Assembly (NCBI GenBank): GCA_036365515.1
Contig: CM070874.1
Span: forward strand, 63,941,583 to 64,005,582
Direction of reading: 5' to 3'
Length of the DNA stretch: 64,000 bases
Origin: Torymus aiolomorphi
Lineage: Eukaryota > Arthropoda > Insecta > Hymenoptera > Torymidae
Notes under the pieces: generated by a model
What the model saw: only the letters and a program-made list of their open reading frames with translations
What the model was told of the DNA's origin: nothing
Database searches by the model: none
Translations under genes and position numbers: made by a program
Shown here: positions 1 to 10,801 of the stretch, piece by piece
How the letters are laid out: the number at the start of each line of letters is the position of its first letter
Position numbering within the stretch: the stretch's first letter is position 1

Positions 1-253
1 TATAACTTTGAAATAAATAACGTATTAATAAATAGCGTTCTTTGCGATGTAAATGATATAAAAAAAATTTTACCTTCGTAATGTCGTCCTATTTGCAAGC
101 GATATATCAGTTGCCTAGCCGTCGCTGTTGTTTTTTGCACCTTATAAGGTTGGGGTTAGGTTATCAGCTGATTCAAGATAAGTGCGGTGATGGCGTTATC
201 TTAACCCAGATAACAGCGCGTGCCGGGCAGATTCAGCGCACGAGTGCTGGCAC
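1..253. other. AT-rich intergenic sequence, nothing recognised
   Basis: AT-rich DNA with short reading frames that match no family I know. It ends where the foldback arm begins. Confidence 0.5.
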
Positions 254-596
254 CAAAGAAGATAGACGTAAATAGAAGCGCAAAGCCTACAGGGAAATTG
301 AGGCACCCCGAAGAAGTACGCACCCCGACCACGCGCAGCGCGGCAGTCAATTTCTAAATGCTGCGGGAACAGCTGATGCGCGGCCGGTAACACACCACCC
401 ATACTGGCTGCAATGGTAACACGACGTACTTCGTACGTAACATTGCAAAATTATTATTTACAAAGATCTGTTATTGCTATTGCTATAACAAAAATCATAA
501 ATAAAAGCAAATTAATCTTAAACTCATACCCCTAAACCCAAATGAGGGAACACCTTATATATTACATACATATAATATGCTCACGTGAATTCTGTT

Positions 597-668
597 GGTC
601 CTGTGGATAGCGCGCACGCTTACTATCTTTTTGGTGCGGGTTCAAATCCATTATCGGTTTTTTTTTTT
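597..668 (+). other. tRNA-Arg-derived pol III unit (degenerate), left copy
   Basis: GGTCCTGTGGATAGCGCG resembles the 5' half of an arginine tRNA, whose A-box region normally reads TGGATAGCGCG. GTGCGGGTTCAAATCC is a good B-box and T-arm. A run of 11 T follows (658-668), as at a pol III terminator. The D arm lacks several bases and the T stem is mispaired, so this is not a working tRNA; it looks like a SINE-head or tRNA-derived remnant. Confidence 0.5.
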
Positions 669-1412
669 ATACATATTAATATAGTATAATAAGATCGTTA
701 TTTTCTGCCGATTTAAAAATAACAGTAAAATTTCTGAAGTTTTTTCGCACTCCCGTATATAAAAAATGTTGGATAATTCTTGTTTTATTTACGAATTGTT
801 ATATAAAATCATTACAAAAATACTTCAATACTATTTCATGAGAAATCATATAGAATACATGAATAATATTTTTAATTAACCATTGTAAATAAAACTGTGA
901 AGTAAAGAAAAATAATAATTTAAAGGAAATAAAGAATCTTTCCTATATTTAGCTTAAAAAATAACTTACACTCGACCTTTTAAAATAATTTTGAAAAGAT
1001 GAATTTTTTTTATCTGATTTGTTTTTTATTCATATGTTATATTGTTTAGAGGTATTTTACGTTAAATTTTTATTGTTATTGTTTTACATAATTTATACAG
1101 TTAACTAATGTAATTAAGAATATTAAATATTAATAATATATTATTATTTATCATAATAATCATAGCAGAAGTACATAAAATACAAAAAAGATTATTGAAT
1201 AATTTAATACAATTTCTACATGTCATGAAATTGTATTGAAGTATTTTTAAATTATTTTATATAATAATTTGTAAATAAAACAAAAAAAAAATCCAACGCG
1301 CTTTGAACAGTACCTCCAAGGTAGTGCGGAAACCTGTTCAACAATTTTTTAATTTTCACGTTATTTTCAAATCAGCAGAAAATAACAATCTTATTATACT
1401 TATTAATATATA

Positions 1413-1484
1413 TAAAAAAAAATCCGATAATGGATTTGAACCCGCACCAAAAAGATAGTGAGCATGCGCGCTATCCACAGGACC
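1413..1484 (-). other. tRNA-Arg-derived pol III unit (degenerate), right copy
   Basis: Mirror copy of the unit at 597-668 in the right foldback arm, read on the minus strand. A-box-like and B-box-like segments are kept with a few substitutions, and an A-run on the plus strand (T-run on the minus strand) follows. Confidence 0.5.
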
Positions 1485-2337
1485 AACGGAGTTCACGTGA
1501 ATTTATTTCATGTATGTAATATATAAGTTGTCCCCCCATTTGGGTTTAGGGGTATCAGTTTAAGGTTAATTTGTTTTTATTTATGGTTTTTGTTATTGCA
1601 ATAGCAATAACAGATCTTTGTAAATAATAATTTTGCAATGTTACGTACGAAGTACGTCGTGTTACCATTGCAGCCAGTATGGGTGGTGTGTTACCGGCCG
1701 CGCATCAGCTGTTCCCGCAGCATTTAGAAATTGACTGCCGCGCTGCGCGTGGTCGGGGTGCGTACTTCTTCGGTGTGCCTCAGTCTCCCTATCCGCTTTG
1801 CGCTTCTATTTACGTCTATCTTCTTTGCTGGTACGACGTGCCCGGTGCCACCCGTATGCCGTCATCGTGCTGTCACGCATGCGATCACGCAACCTTGCTT
1901 CATGCGTGCCGTCAATGTATATTATATATTGACGTCAATATAGAATATCTCTAGAGACATTCTAGTTCTAGTTCTAGTTATTTTATTGGCTTTGCGTACT
2001 TATTACGCCGTTAGGGAGAATGTACATAAGCGTCGCGCTGCGTTGCGCTGCGCCGCGCCGTGCTGCGCCGTGCTGCCGCTGCGCTGAAGCTTAGCTCTGC
2101 CGTTCCGTTCCATTCGTATATTCTTACAAAAAAATGAGCAGTTGCATGTCTATGATATTTATAAATCACGGACGATGTGTATATGCTCCAAAATGAAAAG
2201 TTAAATAAATGAAGGGATAGTTTATATCACGGACAGTTTAAGAACAAAAGTATTTTAAACCGAGAAAGAAAACACAAGACCCAATTGATATGATATACTA
2301 TGAATTATAAAATTGATTAGAACATTGGAAAATGAAG

Positions 2338-2586
2338 CTATTGATGAATAAGATGGAATTGGGCGATAATGAGATGTCCTTTAACCAGTTCAAATAAATG
2401 ATGAAATTGATTAAAACTCATGTTAATAAATCTATAAAACTCTTCATGATCCTTTAATGCAAAATATTTAAATAAAGTGCTATAAGCACTATGAATATTT
2501 CTTTGAGGTATTGCTAAATGTGGTCGAACCCACCACCTTCTGCAAGATTGTTGTTTCTTTTTTCTTAATTTTGTTAACAATTTCAA
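2338..2586 (-). pseudogene. Harbinger transposase, N-terminal fragment
   Basis: The 82-residue frame contains RRWWVRP followed by a serine/tyrosine-rich stretch and a DHEEFYRFINMSFNQFHHLF segment. This fits the N-terminal part of PIF/Harbinger nucleases, which have an RRWWVRP motif, then a short linker, then FxRMxxxxFxxLLxxV. The DDE catalytic core is missing, so it cannot act as a transposase. It lies inside the TTA-flanked element, supporting the assignment of that element. Confidence 0.7.
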
Positions 2587-2694
2587 TAACTTTAATGAAA
2601 TTATACATTTTTCTAATTTTTTTTTTTTTTGGCTTCAATCATGATCATGACCATGAAAATGATAGATGTATAACATAGATCTATAGAATTGTAC

Positions 2695-4471
2695 TGTTAC
2701 GACCCGAGTCGGGGTCTAGGAGTAGAAAGGCGTTCTACAATGGTCGCCGGGTTGACCAACTGGAACGTGGAATTCGTTGTTCAATTAAGCGCTGAAGCGC
2801 AAGGAGTCGCGGGAAGTTAGAAATAAAACTCGAACACAAAAAAGAATTAACTTTAACTTGGTTGTTTATTTAGTTTATCTTAACAATCTGTTGTCGATTC
2901 GAACAATTAATCGATGACGCGTGACTTTAAATGACTTAATCTGACAATAAACTGAAGCCAAATTACACGCACTGATGCAATAACCGTTAACAAATCAGAG
3001 TACGCGCACTGATGCAATACTCGTTACTAAGCGGTTGGTTACTAAGTAACTCGGAGCTACAAGCTCAACGGCGCAACTTACCTAGTGACAAGCACTAGAT
3101 TAGTCGGCTACGATCCCAACGTACACGGTGCAAGCACTATGATTAGTCGGCTGTGATCGACTGGAGAGCATCTGGGCGCAACATGCAGAAGTGCAGCAGA
3201 GTACCAAGCGAGTTGGTAACGACCCAGGTCTAGTCCTCTCTGAGGGTTCATGGCTCGGTGCTCCCTTTTATATCCTGAGCGCGGACCTTAAGCCGTTGAC
3301 GAGAGGGTATGGGAGGAGTCAGGCCCTCTGGTGACGAAAAGTTGGAACTTCTTGAAGTCGGTTCCGAGGCCTGTAGGCGCCTAGAAGGGCCGAGAGCTTC
3401 CCTCTCTTCTCTTGATCACGGGCGAACTTCGTGGTGGGGGAACACCCGTGGATGCTCAGATCCTGACCGATAATCCCCTCTCGACTTGCGGCGCTTGTGC
3501 CGGCCTCTCGATTGGTTCCTCTCTGTAGGCCGTTCCGTTGTGATGTAGTAGCTCCCGGTAGGTAGTGGGGAGAGTACGATGTAGAGGCTGTAGGGCGCCA
3601 AGTTGCCTCAGAGGCTTCCCCCACTCTAGAGTAGAGAGTTGCGGTGGAGGGGCGTCAGACCCGAAAGTAGGATCGAGAGCGATGAGCGGCGAGCGACAGT
3701 TGATGGTGGGGAGGGGTTACTTGTCTCCGATTGGCCGCTCCCCTGCTAGCCGTTACGCTCGTGGCTCCCCGAGTCGGTTGCGCCATGGACCCATGAGCTG
3801 ATGCAACGTTGCCCAATGAATTCCAGGAGTTGTTGACTGTTGATGACTCATGGCTCGTTCCTTGCCGAGTTCAACCGTCGTGCATTCCAGAGGCCCTTCG
3901 CTAATGGCCCTTCTCCGAATTGCCCGTGCGCTGCTGAACCATTGGCTAATGGATTCCCGGAGTTGATCGATCGTGCTGCTGAGCCGTTGACTAATGGATT
4001 CCGGGAATTGATCGACCGTTGATTGTCGTGCTGCTGACTATCCTCCTATAAGCAAAGCTTTACCCTACCTGAGCGAGCTTTACCCTAGCTATTATTATTA
4101 CTATAGTTCGTCTCGTAATTGTTACTATTTATTATCGCAGGTTCCTACCGTTCATTTAGGGTTTATTGCTAATCTCAATTTGTTCGTTAACACGTTGACC
4201 TTACTATTGATAGTTAAATTATACGGGAGCAATTACTATTTGTTAAGTTAATTAGTTAAATAATTTCATTATCACTCGTTTATTGTCAATTTCTATTGGG
4301 GTAATAGTTAATTACTTGTTTATAGATTAGTTAATTAACTAATTAATATATAGATTAATCTTCGGTATTTATTCAAATTATCTTATTATTTATTTGTCGG
4401 AACGTTCCGGAATTATTGTAGAGTGACCCTAAATACAGCGATACTCGTTCGTATGAACGCAGTTCATAACA
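2695..4471 (-). repeat. Solo LTR of a Ty3/gypsy-type element
   Basis: Read on the minus strand it starts TGTTATGAACTGCG and ends CGGGTCGTAACA, the same ends as the LTRs at 8921, 10802, 22080 and 24087. It is flanked by a perfect 4-bp duplication GTAC (2691-2694, 4472-4475), so it came from insertion followed by LTR-LTR recombination. A TATA box (GATATAAAAGG, near 3264-3275 minus) and a polyadenylation-type AATAAA are kept. At 1777 bp it is longer than the others, partly because of about 48-bp tandem repeats near 3890-4020. Confidence 0.85.
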
Positions 4472-4674
4472 GTACCATTAGCAATGGAATATAGAAACGG
4501 AACTATGGACCAGCGCAAGCAGAGAACCACGCAGCGCAGCGCGGCGTAGGCGCAGCGCGACGTAAGACGGCGCAGCGCAGCGCGGCGCTTATGTACATTC
4601 TCCCTTATGCCGGACCATTCATGTTTGTGTTTTATACTCCAAATAAGGGAGTGAATTTGTTTTGTTAGCGAAGC

Positions 4675-4935
4675 CTATAGATAGTTGGAGGACGCTACCG
4701 CTCCAACTACTGGACCTACAGTTTCAAGTGGGTTCCGAAACACCGAGACCACGGTGAAAGTAAGCACATGAAAAAATTTATTTTTCAGAGGTGCCGGCTT
4801 TTTCACGGGAGTGGGAATCGAACTCGAGACCTTTAGGTTACGAGTCCGGAGAGAGACATTCACGGAAGAATCTCTCTCTCGCACTCACGGGCTTAAATGG
4901 TTCCGTCTAATTTTTCGGAACGCCATGGGATCCCA
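4675..4935 (-). mobile_element. tRNA-derived SINE-like sequence
   Basis: On the minus strand GGTCTCGAGTTCGATTCCC (about 4807-4830) is a strong B-box/T-arm, preceded by an anticodon-arm-like GGACTCGTAACC. Downstream, CTGTAGGTCCAGTAGTTGG resembles the conserved body of an insect SINE. A convincing A-box and acceptor stem are not visible, so I call it a SINE relic and not a tRNA gene. Confidence 0.45.
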
Positions 4936-5242
4936 CCCTTACACAACTCTTCTTACCGCTTATACTGGCTACCGGTATGACATGATTTTTTATAATAATT
5001 TATTTTACATATTACATGTTACATATAAGGTTATTATATATACGTGACATATAGGATAAGTGTGCCAGTTACTGTGCCCATTAAGGCGATGTCCGTAGTA
5101 TTTAATCAATTACTATTTTTTTTTTTTTTTAATCATCTTAAGACCTTTATATAAGAATTATATATTCTGTGAGCAGAATAAACACCTTTTTAATACAATA
5201 TTATGTAAGGAATATTAAATAATTAATAAAATAATAGCATAA

Positions 5243-5842
5243 CCCGGTCAAAAATATCCAGTTGGGAAATCCAACTGGATTTTCCAAGAGGGAAATCCAG
5301 CTGGGGAAGAGTGGATTCCAGCTGGATTTTGGTGGATTTCCCGTCGGATTCCCAGTTGATGATACCAAATATTCCCACCCATTTTTAACTGGATATTTAA
5401 GTGGATTCCCACCTAGATATAACAGGATTCCTATGCATTATTAACTGGATTTCCATTGAATAGAAAAGCGAAAGTTAGATGGATTCCCATCTATATTAAA
5501 CTGGATTTTTACATGGATTTCCGCCGTCACGCTGGGATTCCCATTTATTATTAAGTAGAATTTTGAGTGGATTCCCATTTAATAGAAATGCGAAAGTTAG
5601 GTGGATTCCCACCAACATTTAACTGGATTTTTATATGGATTTCCGCCTTCGCCCAGGAATTCCCATTTATTATAAGTGGATTTCCATTTAATCCAGTTAA
5701 AAATGGGTGGGAATATTTGATATCATCAACTGGGAATCCGACTGGAAATCCACCAAAATCCAGCTGGAATCCACTCTTCCCCAGCTGGATTTCCCTCTTG
5801 GAAAATCCAGTTGGATTTCCCAACTGGATATTTTTGACCGGG
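5243..5842. mobile_element. Foldback MITE with about 150-bp inverted arms
   Basis: It starts CCCGGTCAAAAATATCCAG and ends with the exact inverse. The arms (about 5243-5395 and 5690-5842) are nearly identical. The centre holds degenerate repeats of GGATTCCCATTTAATAGAAA. Short frames in both arms give the same peptide on opposite strands, which follows from the symmetry. No target duplication is evident. Confidence 0.75.
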
Positions 5843-5877
5843 AAGCCTTTGCATCAGTTACTGTATCATTAATTTAG

Positions 5878-6009
5878 TTACTGTGTGTCAGTTAGTGTAC
5901 ATCGTTTTAATTACTGTGTGTCAGTTAGTGTACATTGTTTTAATTACTGTGTGTCAGTTAGTGTACATTGTTTTAATTACTGTGTGTCACTTAGTGTACG
6001 TTGTTGCAA
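5878..6009. repeat. 33-bp tandem repeat, four copies
   Basis: Four consecutive units of TTACTGTGTGTCAGTTAGTG plus 13 further bases, differing at only a few positions. The unit contains the TTACTGTG core found at the ends of the host element, so the array probably grew from a subterminal repeat. Confidence 0.85.
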
Positions 6010-7004
6010 TTAGACTGAATGGTACAGAGTAATAGGGAAGAGATTAATTACACAATTTTAATTAAAAAAAACTTATTTATTAAATATAAATATCAATCTT
6101 ATAATTCAATTACTTTTAATAAAGCGTCCAAACCACATGTATAGCATATATTCATCAGATATTATAAATTCATCACAAATATTATAACTATGTTTTAGTA
6201 GTTAATCTTTTTTTAGGAACCCTTGTTGTTTTATTTTTTTTCAAGCATGAAAAAGTAAGATTAGAGTAGCCTACCGCGAGGGGGCACAGTAACTAAATAA
6301 ATTCATGAAAACTTGTCCAGTTACTGTGCACAGTAATAGAAACATGCCGAAAATTCATTTTAGTTACTGGATTATATTAAATTAATCAATAATATTAATC
6401 AAAACTAGTTTTTTATTGTTCTTTTGTCAACTAGATGGGTTTTATAAATATTAAGTGTATTTGTTTATTATGAAAAATGGTATTTTTATAGTTTTTCAAT
6501 CACTTTTGTATAGGCATATTCTTAAGCGTTTCGATAAGAAAATCATAGAAATCGCGATGAGAAATTTAATAAATTATTTTAAATATATTATAAGAATAAT
6601 TAAGTCATACTGTGGGTTTAACAATAAAAAGCATGAATTGAACTGTATATAAAAATTTAGATATTTATGATTAAATATGATTATACTCCACTATAAATGA
6701 AAATGATCTAAGGGCACAGTAACTGAAGCGGGCACAGTAACTGGCACACTTACCTTATAATGATTTCATGTTTTTACTTATAATCAATAGTTAAAAAGAA
6801 AATTATTTATTTTTATCATAAAACATAATCAAAATAAAAATGAAAAAATTAAGACATTAAGTAAATTAAAAGACATTTTTTAAAAGTTTTATTAAATTTA
6901 CACTGTATGTATAATAGTCAAAAGTTAAAATTCAGATTTGTTTGTAATGAAAATGTCAAAATACTTTCAGAAATTAATTCTCGGAAAAATTCTAAATAGT
7001 CGTA

Positions 7005-7183
7005 TGTACACCCATCCTTGAGGAATTCTTGCCGAACGTGCCTCCTCAGTTTCAAAATCCTGGAATCCTGTTGGCCGATTCTAATTGGAGGTTAATGGTT
7101 ACAGTCGAATTATCCAATGAGATTGCAGGATTTTGAAACTGAGCAGGAACATTCGGCAAGAATCCATCAAAGATGGGTGTACA
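7005..7183. mobile_element. Short MITE with TA duplication
   Basis: It starts TGTACACCCATC and ends GATGGGTGTACA, flanked by TA on both sides (7003-7004, 7184-7185). About 60 bp of each arm pair, including CCGAATGTTCC-like and TTTCAAAATCCTG segments. The TA duplication suggests a Tc1/mariner-type transposase acted on it. Confidence 0.7.
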
Positions 7184-7607
7184 TAGATCAAGACCGGTAT
7201 ATTGTTATAAATAGTAGTATAAAAATAATAATTACTTAAAGATCATACCAGTCTGCAAATCTTTTATTTTGCTTCTGACAGGCGACAGTAATTATTTAAA
7301 TTTGGCGGTATCCCAGTCAGATCATGCGTAACTATATACTACGAAAATCAAATTCAGTCAATTTTTTTATTAATAAATCTACTTATACTCCACAAAATAA
7401 ATTTTTGGCAAACGAAAATATGAAAGAAAAATATTGATAAGAAAATGAAAAAGCTAAAGCCTAACATATCTTGCTTATAAAATGATGGAAAATTCGGAGC
7501 CGGAAGAAACAAGGAATATTTGAAGGGAAGGAGAAACGAGAGAAGTAGCGCGCGCGCGTCCATGTGCGCACATGTCACTGCGCAGCGATTTGAACTTCTG
7601 CTATATA

Positions 7608-8844
7608 GGGGAAGGCGGGGCATGGCGTGTCAGGTAGGTAAGTTTGGCACCCTCATATTTTTAATATTAATGAATGCAAAAAATGTAATTTTTACGTAAA
7701 CCTAATTAGATATGCTTTTAGAATTTTCCTCTATACTTTTGAGATTATAGATAATGTTTAACATTTAATTTAATAAGATTGAAAATCGGTGCTTAGAAAC
7801 AAGGTTGACTTCATTTTTAAGTCGCTTGGAGCAACGAGAAAATGATTTTTTTTCTAAATGAGACCAAACCTATTTGATAGTTTCAACTTTTATCTTTTAA
7901 GCCCTGTTTTTGTTATTTTCAGAAAATCTTTATAAATAATATAATTAAAAAATGAAAATCGTATTAAAATGGGGCATGACGTGGCACCCTGGCGGGGCAC
8001 GCGTGGCACACTCGGGCGTATGAGTGCGCCGCGGCGGCCGCCGAGCGAAGTGATGTAACCTACAAATCTACAAACCAAAAACGGAGCAAGATGGGTTAAC
8101 AACTACGCAGTGCAATAATTTAGTTTTAACTAGTTTTTAGTTTCAATTATTAGATTAATAAGTAAATAACGATTATTTCGGCTGCGTATTAAGTTATAGA
8201 GTAGAAAAAACAATGGTAAGGAAGGAATCAATTGTAGATACTCAAACTGCCTTTTTCAATGGTCAGGTAGTTCAAATATGCTACATAGATGAAAATGATG
8301 CGAAATCTTTAAATTTAAACTTATTGTAATAATAATCGTAATTTGTTAATCAAACAAAAGTATTATGTTGTGATCATATTTTATAAGAAGGAATTTATAA
8401 TATAAAATCATTTATTAAAATGTAATAATTTATTTAAAAATAAAAATTGTTATGTTCCTTAATAAAAATAAAATTTTAAATTTTCAATAGACTGATTAAT
8501 TATATGATTTTTGAAAATTTTATTATGCCATAATTATTAAAGTATTAATTACTGGAAAAAAGAATTGAAAAATACCTATAGTAAAATATTAAATTTGACC
8601 GTGCCATGCGTGCCCCGTCGGGTGCCACAATCCACCCGCCGGTGGGGCACGTAGAGCATTTTTTTCAGAATTTCTTTTCTGTATTTTATCAATAATTAAA
8701 AGAAAATGAAAAAAAAGTTAATAGTTTATTTTATTTTATTTTTTTCTGATCTAATTATTCCGTTTTTGTACATTTTGAAATAATACACGGTTTAGTTGTT
8801 ATTTTTAATCAAAGTTAGGATGTCACACGTGCCCCGCCCTGTCC
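7608..8844. mobile_element. Non-autonomous DNA transposon, GGGGCAC family
   Basis: The left end GGGGAAGGCGGGGCATGGCG and the right end CACGTGCCCCGCCCTGTCC are inverted repeats, flanked by TATA on both sides (7604-7607, 8845-8848), consistent with a TA duplication. GGGGCAC/GTGCCCC motifs recur inside the element (about 7972-8015 and 8602-8652). No transposase frame is present. It shares its layout with the elements at 5054 and 54075. Confidence 0.7.
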
Positions 8845-8920
8845 TATATAAGCTACGTCTACATAAGAGAAACACGAAATGGTTTTCTGGTTTTTGTCCA
8901 TCGTATCAGGGACAATATAC

Positions 8921-10038
8921 TGTTATGAGCTGCGTTCGCATAGACGAGCAGCGCGATATTTGGGGTCGCTCTACAATACTAAATTACGTCTAAATACAAT
9001 AATAAACTAATCGTTCCCAACATAAATAATTTGATTAGCTCCGCGTAATTAATTAAAAGATTATCCAAATAATAACATAATAAATAGACAAATAATCAGC
9101 AGATCGCGATTCCGGTAGGAATAGATCAATAACAATTAGCTTAGGCATTAATAATTAAGAATGTAAAAATATTAAGATTAAAGATATAAATCGCTCAGAG
9201 AACGCTTTTCCTTTTTTTAGGAAATATTCATCATCTTTAATTCCAGGAGTTGCTTACTGCATTTTTTCGAGAAATCATTAACGGAAATTTAGGGAAACGC
9301 TCTTCCTTTTTTTTAGGAAATATTCATCATCATTAATTCTAGGAGTTGTTTACTGCATTTCTTCCGAGAAATCATCAACGGAAATTTGGAGAAATCTCTA
9401 TTTCTAGAATAATTAGCCTTCAGGGACGAAATCAAGGGAAAACGAAGAAACCGGATAAAACCAGATATTTCCAGCCAACTACCCCTACTCTCGAAGATAA
9501 AGGCAGATTTCCCCAGCGGGGCCACCCCTACTCTCGAGGAAAAAACCAGATTAAACCAGAAAAACTAGAATTCTCCAGCGAGGCTACTCCCACCTGAGAA
9601 GGGGAAACGACTCTGATTGGTCTTTGCTCCCACTTCTAAGTCTTCCCGAGGACTATAAAATGGAGAGGAATCAAGCTCAAAGCTCAGTCGCTACCGAGCA
9701 TGAAAACCTCCGTAGTTCAGTTGCACTAGTGCAAGCGCCCTGATCACGTCCTAGTATCAGTCGCTATTTATAATTATACTCGACGTTACCTTGAATTGTA
9801 TAGAGTCACGGTTGGAAGTATATCTATTTTGTCAAAGTCTACAAGTATTTTATTTAATTGAATAAACTCCAGAGTTAAAGTTATATCTTCGAGTTCGAGT
9901 TTTCATTTCAAATTTCCCGCAATTCCTTGCGCTTTAGCGCTTCATCGAACAACGAACCCACAAACAATCTTATTGGTCAACGCGGCGACCATTGCAGAAG
10001 CGCCTTTCTGCTCCCAGACCCCGACTCGGGTCGTAACA
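8921..10038 (+). repeat. Solo LTR of a Ty3/gypsy-type element
   Basis: It begins TGTTATGAGCTGCG and ends CGGGTCGTAACA, with a perfect ATAC duplication on each side (8917-8920, 10039-10042). It holds a TATA box (CTATAAAATGG, about 9655), an initiator-like TCAGTCGC about 30 bp downstream, and AATAAACTCC near 9861, so U3, R and U5 are recognisable. Confidence 0.85.
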
Positions 10039-10095
10039 ATACATAAGAGCTGTGTCGTGCCGTGTCGTGCTGTGCCTTGCCGTGCCTTGCTCTTA

Positions 10096-10460
10096 TGCCC
10101 TAATCACATAACCGCGTACGATCGCGTACGTCTGCGTACAACCGCGTCCGACGTTAAGGAAGAATCTAGTGATTTTCGCTGTTGCCAACAGCGGCAATGT
10201 CAGTGCAATAACTAGTACTTTCGAGGAACAGACCTACGTATATGAAAGTCGGCTACTACACCAACGACAACAAACATAAACAAGCAAGCGTTACTCCGAT
10301 CTACTGTACTTCGTGTGAGTAGGTCTGTTCCTCAAAAGTACTAGTTATTGCACTGACATTGCCGCTGTTGGCAACAGTGAAAATCACTAGATTCTTCCTT
10401 AACGTCGGACGCGGTTGTACGTAGACGTACGCGATCGTACGCGGTTATGTGATTAGGGCA
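10096..10460. mobile_element. MITE with about 140-bp inverted repeats, TTA duplication
   Basis: It starts TGCCCTAATCACATAACCGC and ends with the inverse, flanked by TTA on both sides (10093-10095, 10461-10463). The arms run to about 10235 and from about 10320. The TTA duplication points to a PIF/Harbinger transposase. Confidence 0.75.
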
Positions 10461-10525
10461 TTACCGTGCCTTGCCGTTTCGTTCCTATTTCTGTCGGTTT
10501 ATAAACATGTATTCTATATCTCTGT

Positions 10526-10799
10526 CATAGACTTATACTCATAGACTGCGCGCTCTTACGGGCGGCGTGAAGCTCAAGATGGCGGCGCGGGGTCATGCTA
10601 TCTCTCTCGCACACCTACAGTGGTGGGGGTAGAGGGGAAATGGTGATGGTAGAGGAGAAGAGGGCGTTGAGGGGAACACTCTCCCCCCACCAAGCGCCCA
10701 TTAGAAAGAGAAAGCATGACCCCAGCTATTGCCCTCTCTCTCTTGCCCGGCTTCAGCGCTTTACACGGGAGCGCGCAGTCTATGAGTATAAGTCTATGG
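10526..10799. mobile_element. Foldback sequence next to the gypsy 5' LTR
   Basis: CATAGACTTATACTCATAGA (from 10526) is repeated in reverse at 10770-10799. A second inverted pair, GGGGTCATGC against GCATGACCCC, lies inside (about 10589 and 10714). GC content is high and CCACC/GGTGG tracts appear on either strand. The gypsy element inserted just beyond its right end. Confidence 0.6.
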
Positions 10800-10801
10800 T
10801 G

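Larger units (their letters stand above)
254..1827. mobile_element. Foldback element with roughly 460-bp inverted arms
   Basis: The stretch 254-712 is repeated in reverse complement at about 1370-1827. Both copies carry the same palindromic ACGTACGAAGTACGT-like motif, the same GC-rich stretch and the same tRNA-like unit. The AT-rich centre (about 713-1369) is also partly inverted: ACTTCAATAC near 820 faces GTATTGAAGT near 1232. The mirrored short reading frames in the arms (196-402 minus and 1679-1954 plus) are a by-product of this symmetry and not genes. No clear target duplication is visible, so the outer limits are approximate. No transposase is encoded, so it is non-autonomous or a rearranged duplication. 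Confidence 0.75.
2014..4604. mobile_element. PIF/Harbinger-type DNA transposon, interrupted
   Basis: The left end GGGAGAATGTACATAAG and the right end CTTATGTACATTCTCCC are inverted copies flanked by the 3-bp duplication TTA (2011-2013, 4605-4607). TWA duplications are typical of PIF/Harbinger. Both subterminal regions (about 2032-2110 and 4490-4590) are packed with GCGCTGC/GCGCAGC-type repeats in opposite orientation. A piece of Harbinger transposase survives at 2338-2586, and a solo LTR (2695-4471) has inserted. The same terminal sequence occurs at 8909, 23554 and 25510, so it is a family in this genome. Confidence 0.75.
5054..6754. mobile_element. Non-autonomous DNA transposon, AGTTACTGTG family
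   Basis: The left end TAAGTGTGCCAGTTACTGTG (about 5057) and the right end CACAGTAACTGGCACACTTA (about 6733-6752) are inverted repeats. Extra copies of the CAGTTACTGTG motif lie inside both ends, for example near 5866, 6285, 6319 and 6715. Flanks are TATA on the left and TTATA on the right, so the duplication is ambiguous. No transposase is seen. A foldback MITE (5243-5842) and a 33-bp tandem array lie inside. Confidence 0.65.
8909..10525 (+). mobile_element. Harbinger-type MITE, left part, split by insertions
   Basis: GGGACAATATAC (8909-8920) continues after the solo LTR as ATAAGAGCTGTGTCGTGCC (from 10043, after one copy of the duplicated ATAC). Together they match the terminus GGGACAATGTACATAAGAGC seen inverted at 25510. 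The body is a GTGTCGTGC/CCTTGCCGTGCC repeat followed by a spacer ending TTCTATATCTCTGT, as in the copy at 23911-24037. A second MITE (10096-10460) has inserted in the repeat. The right terminus is not found. Confidence 0.6.

Noticed and set aside
597..668. Functional tRNA-Arg gene
   Set aside because: The D arm is shortened and the T stem mispaired; only A-box/B-box similarity remains.
3565..4022. Reading frames in the solo LTR at 2695-4471
   Set aside because: They lie inside the LTR and reflect about 48-bp tandem repeats, not a protein family.
5878..6009. CRISPR-like array
   Set aside because: The repeats are directly adjacent with no spacers and the genome is eukaryotic.
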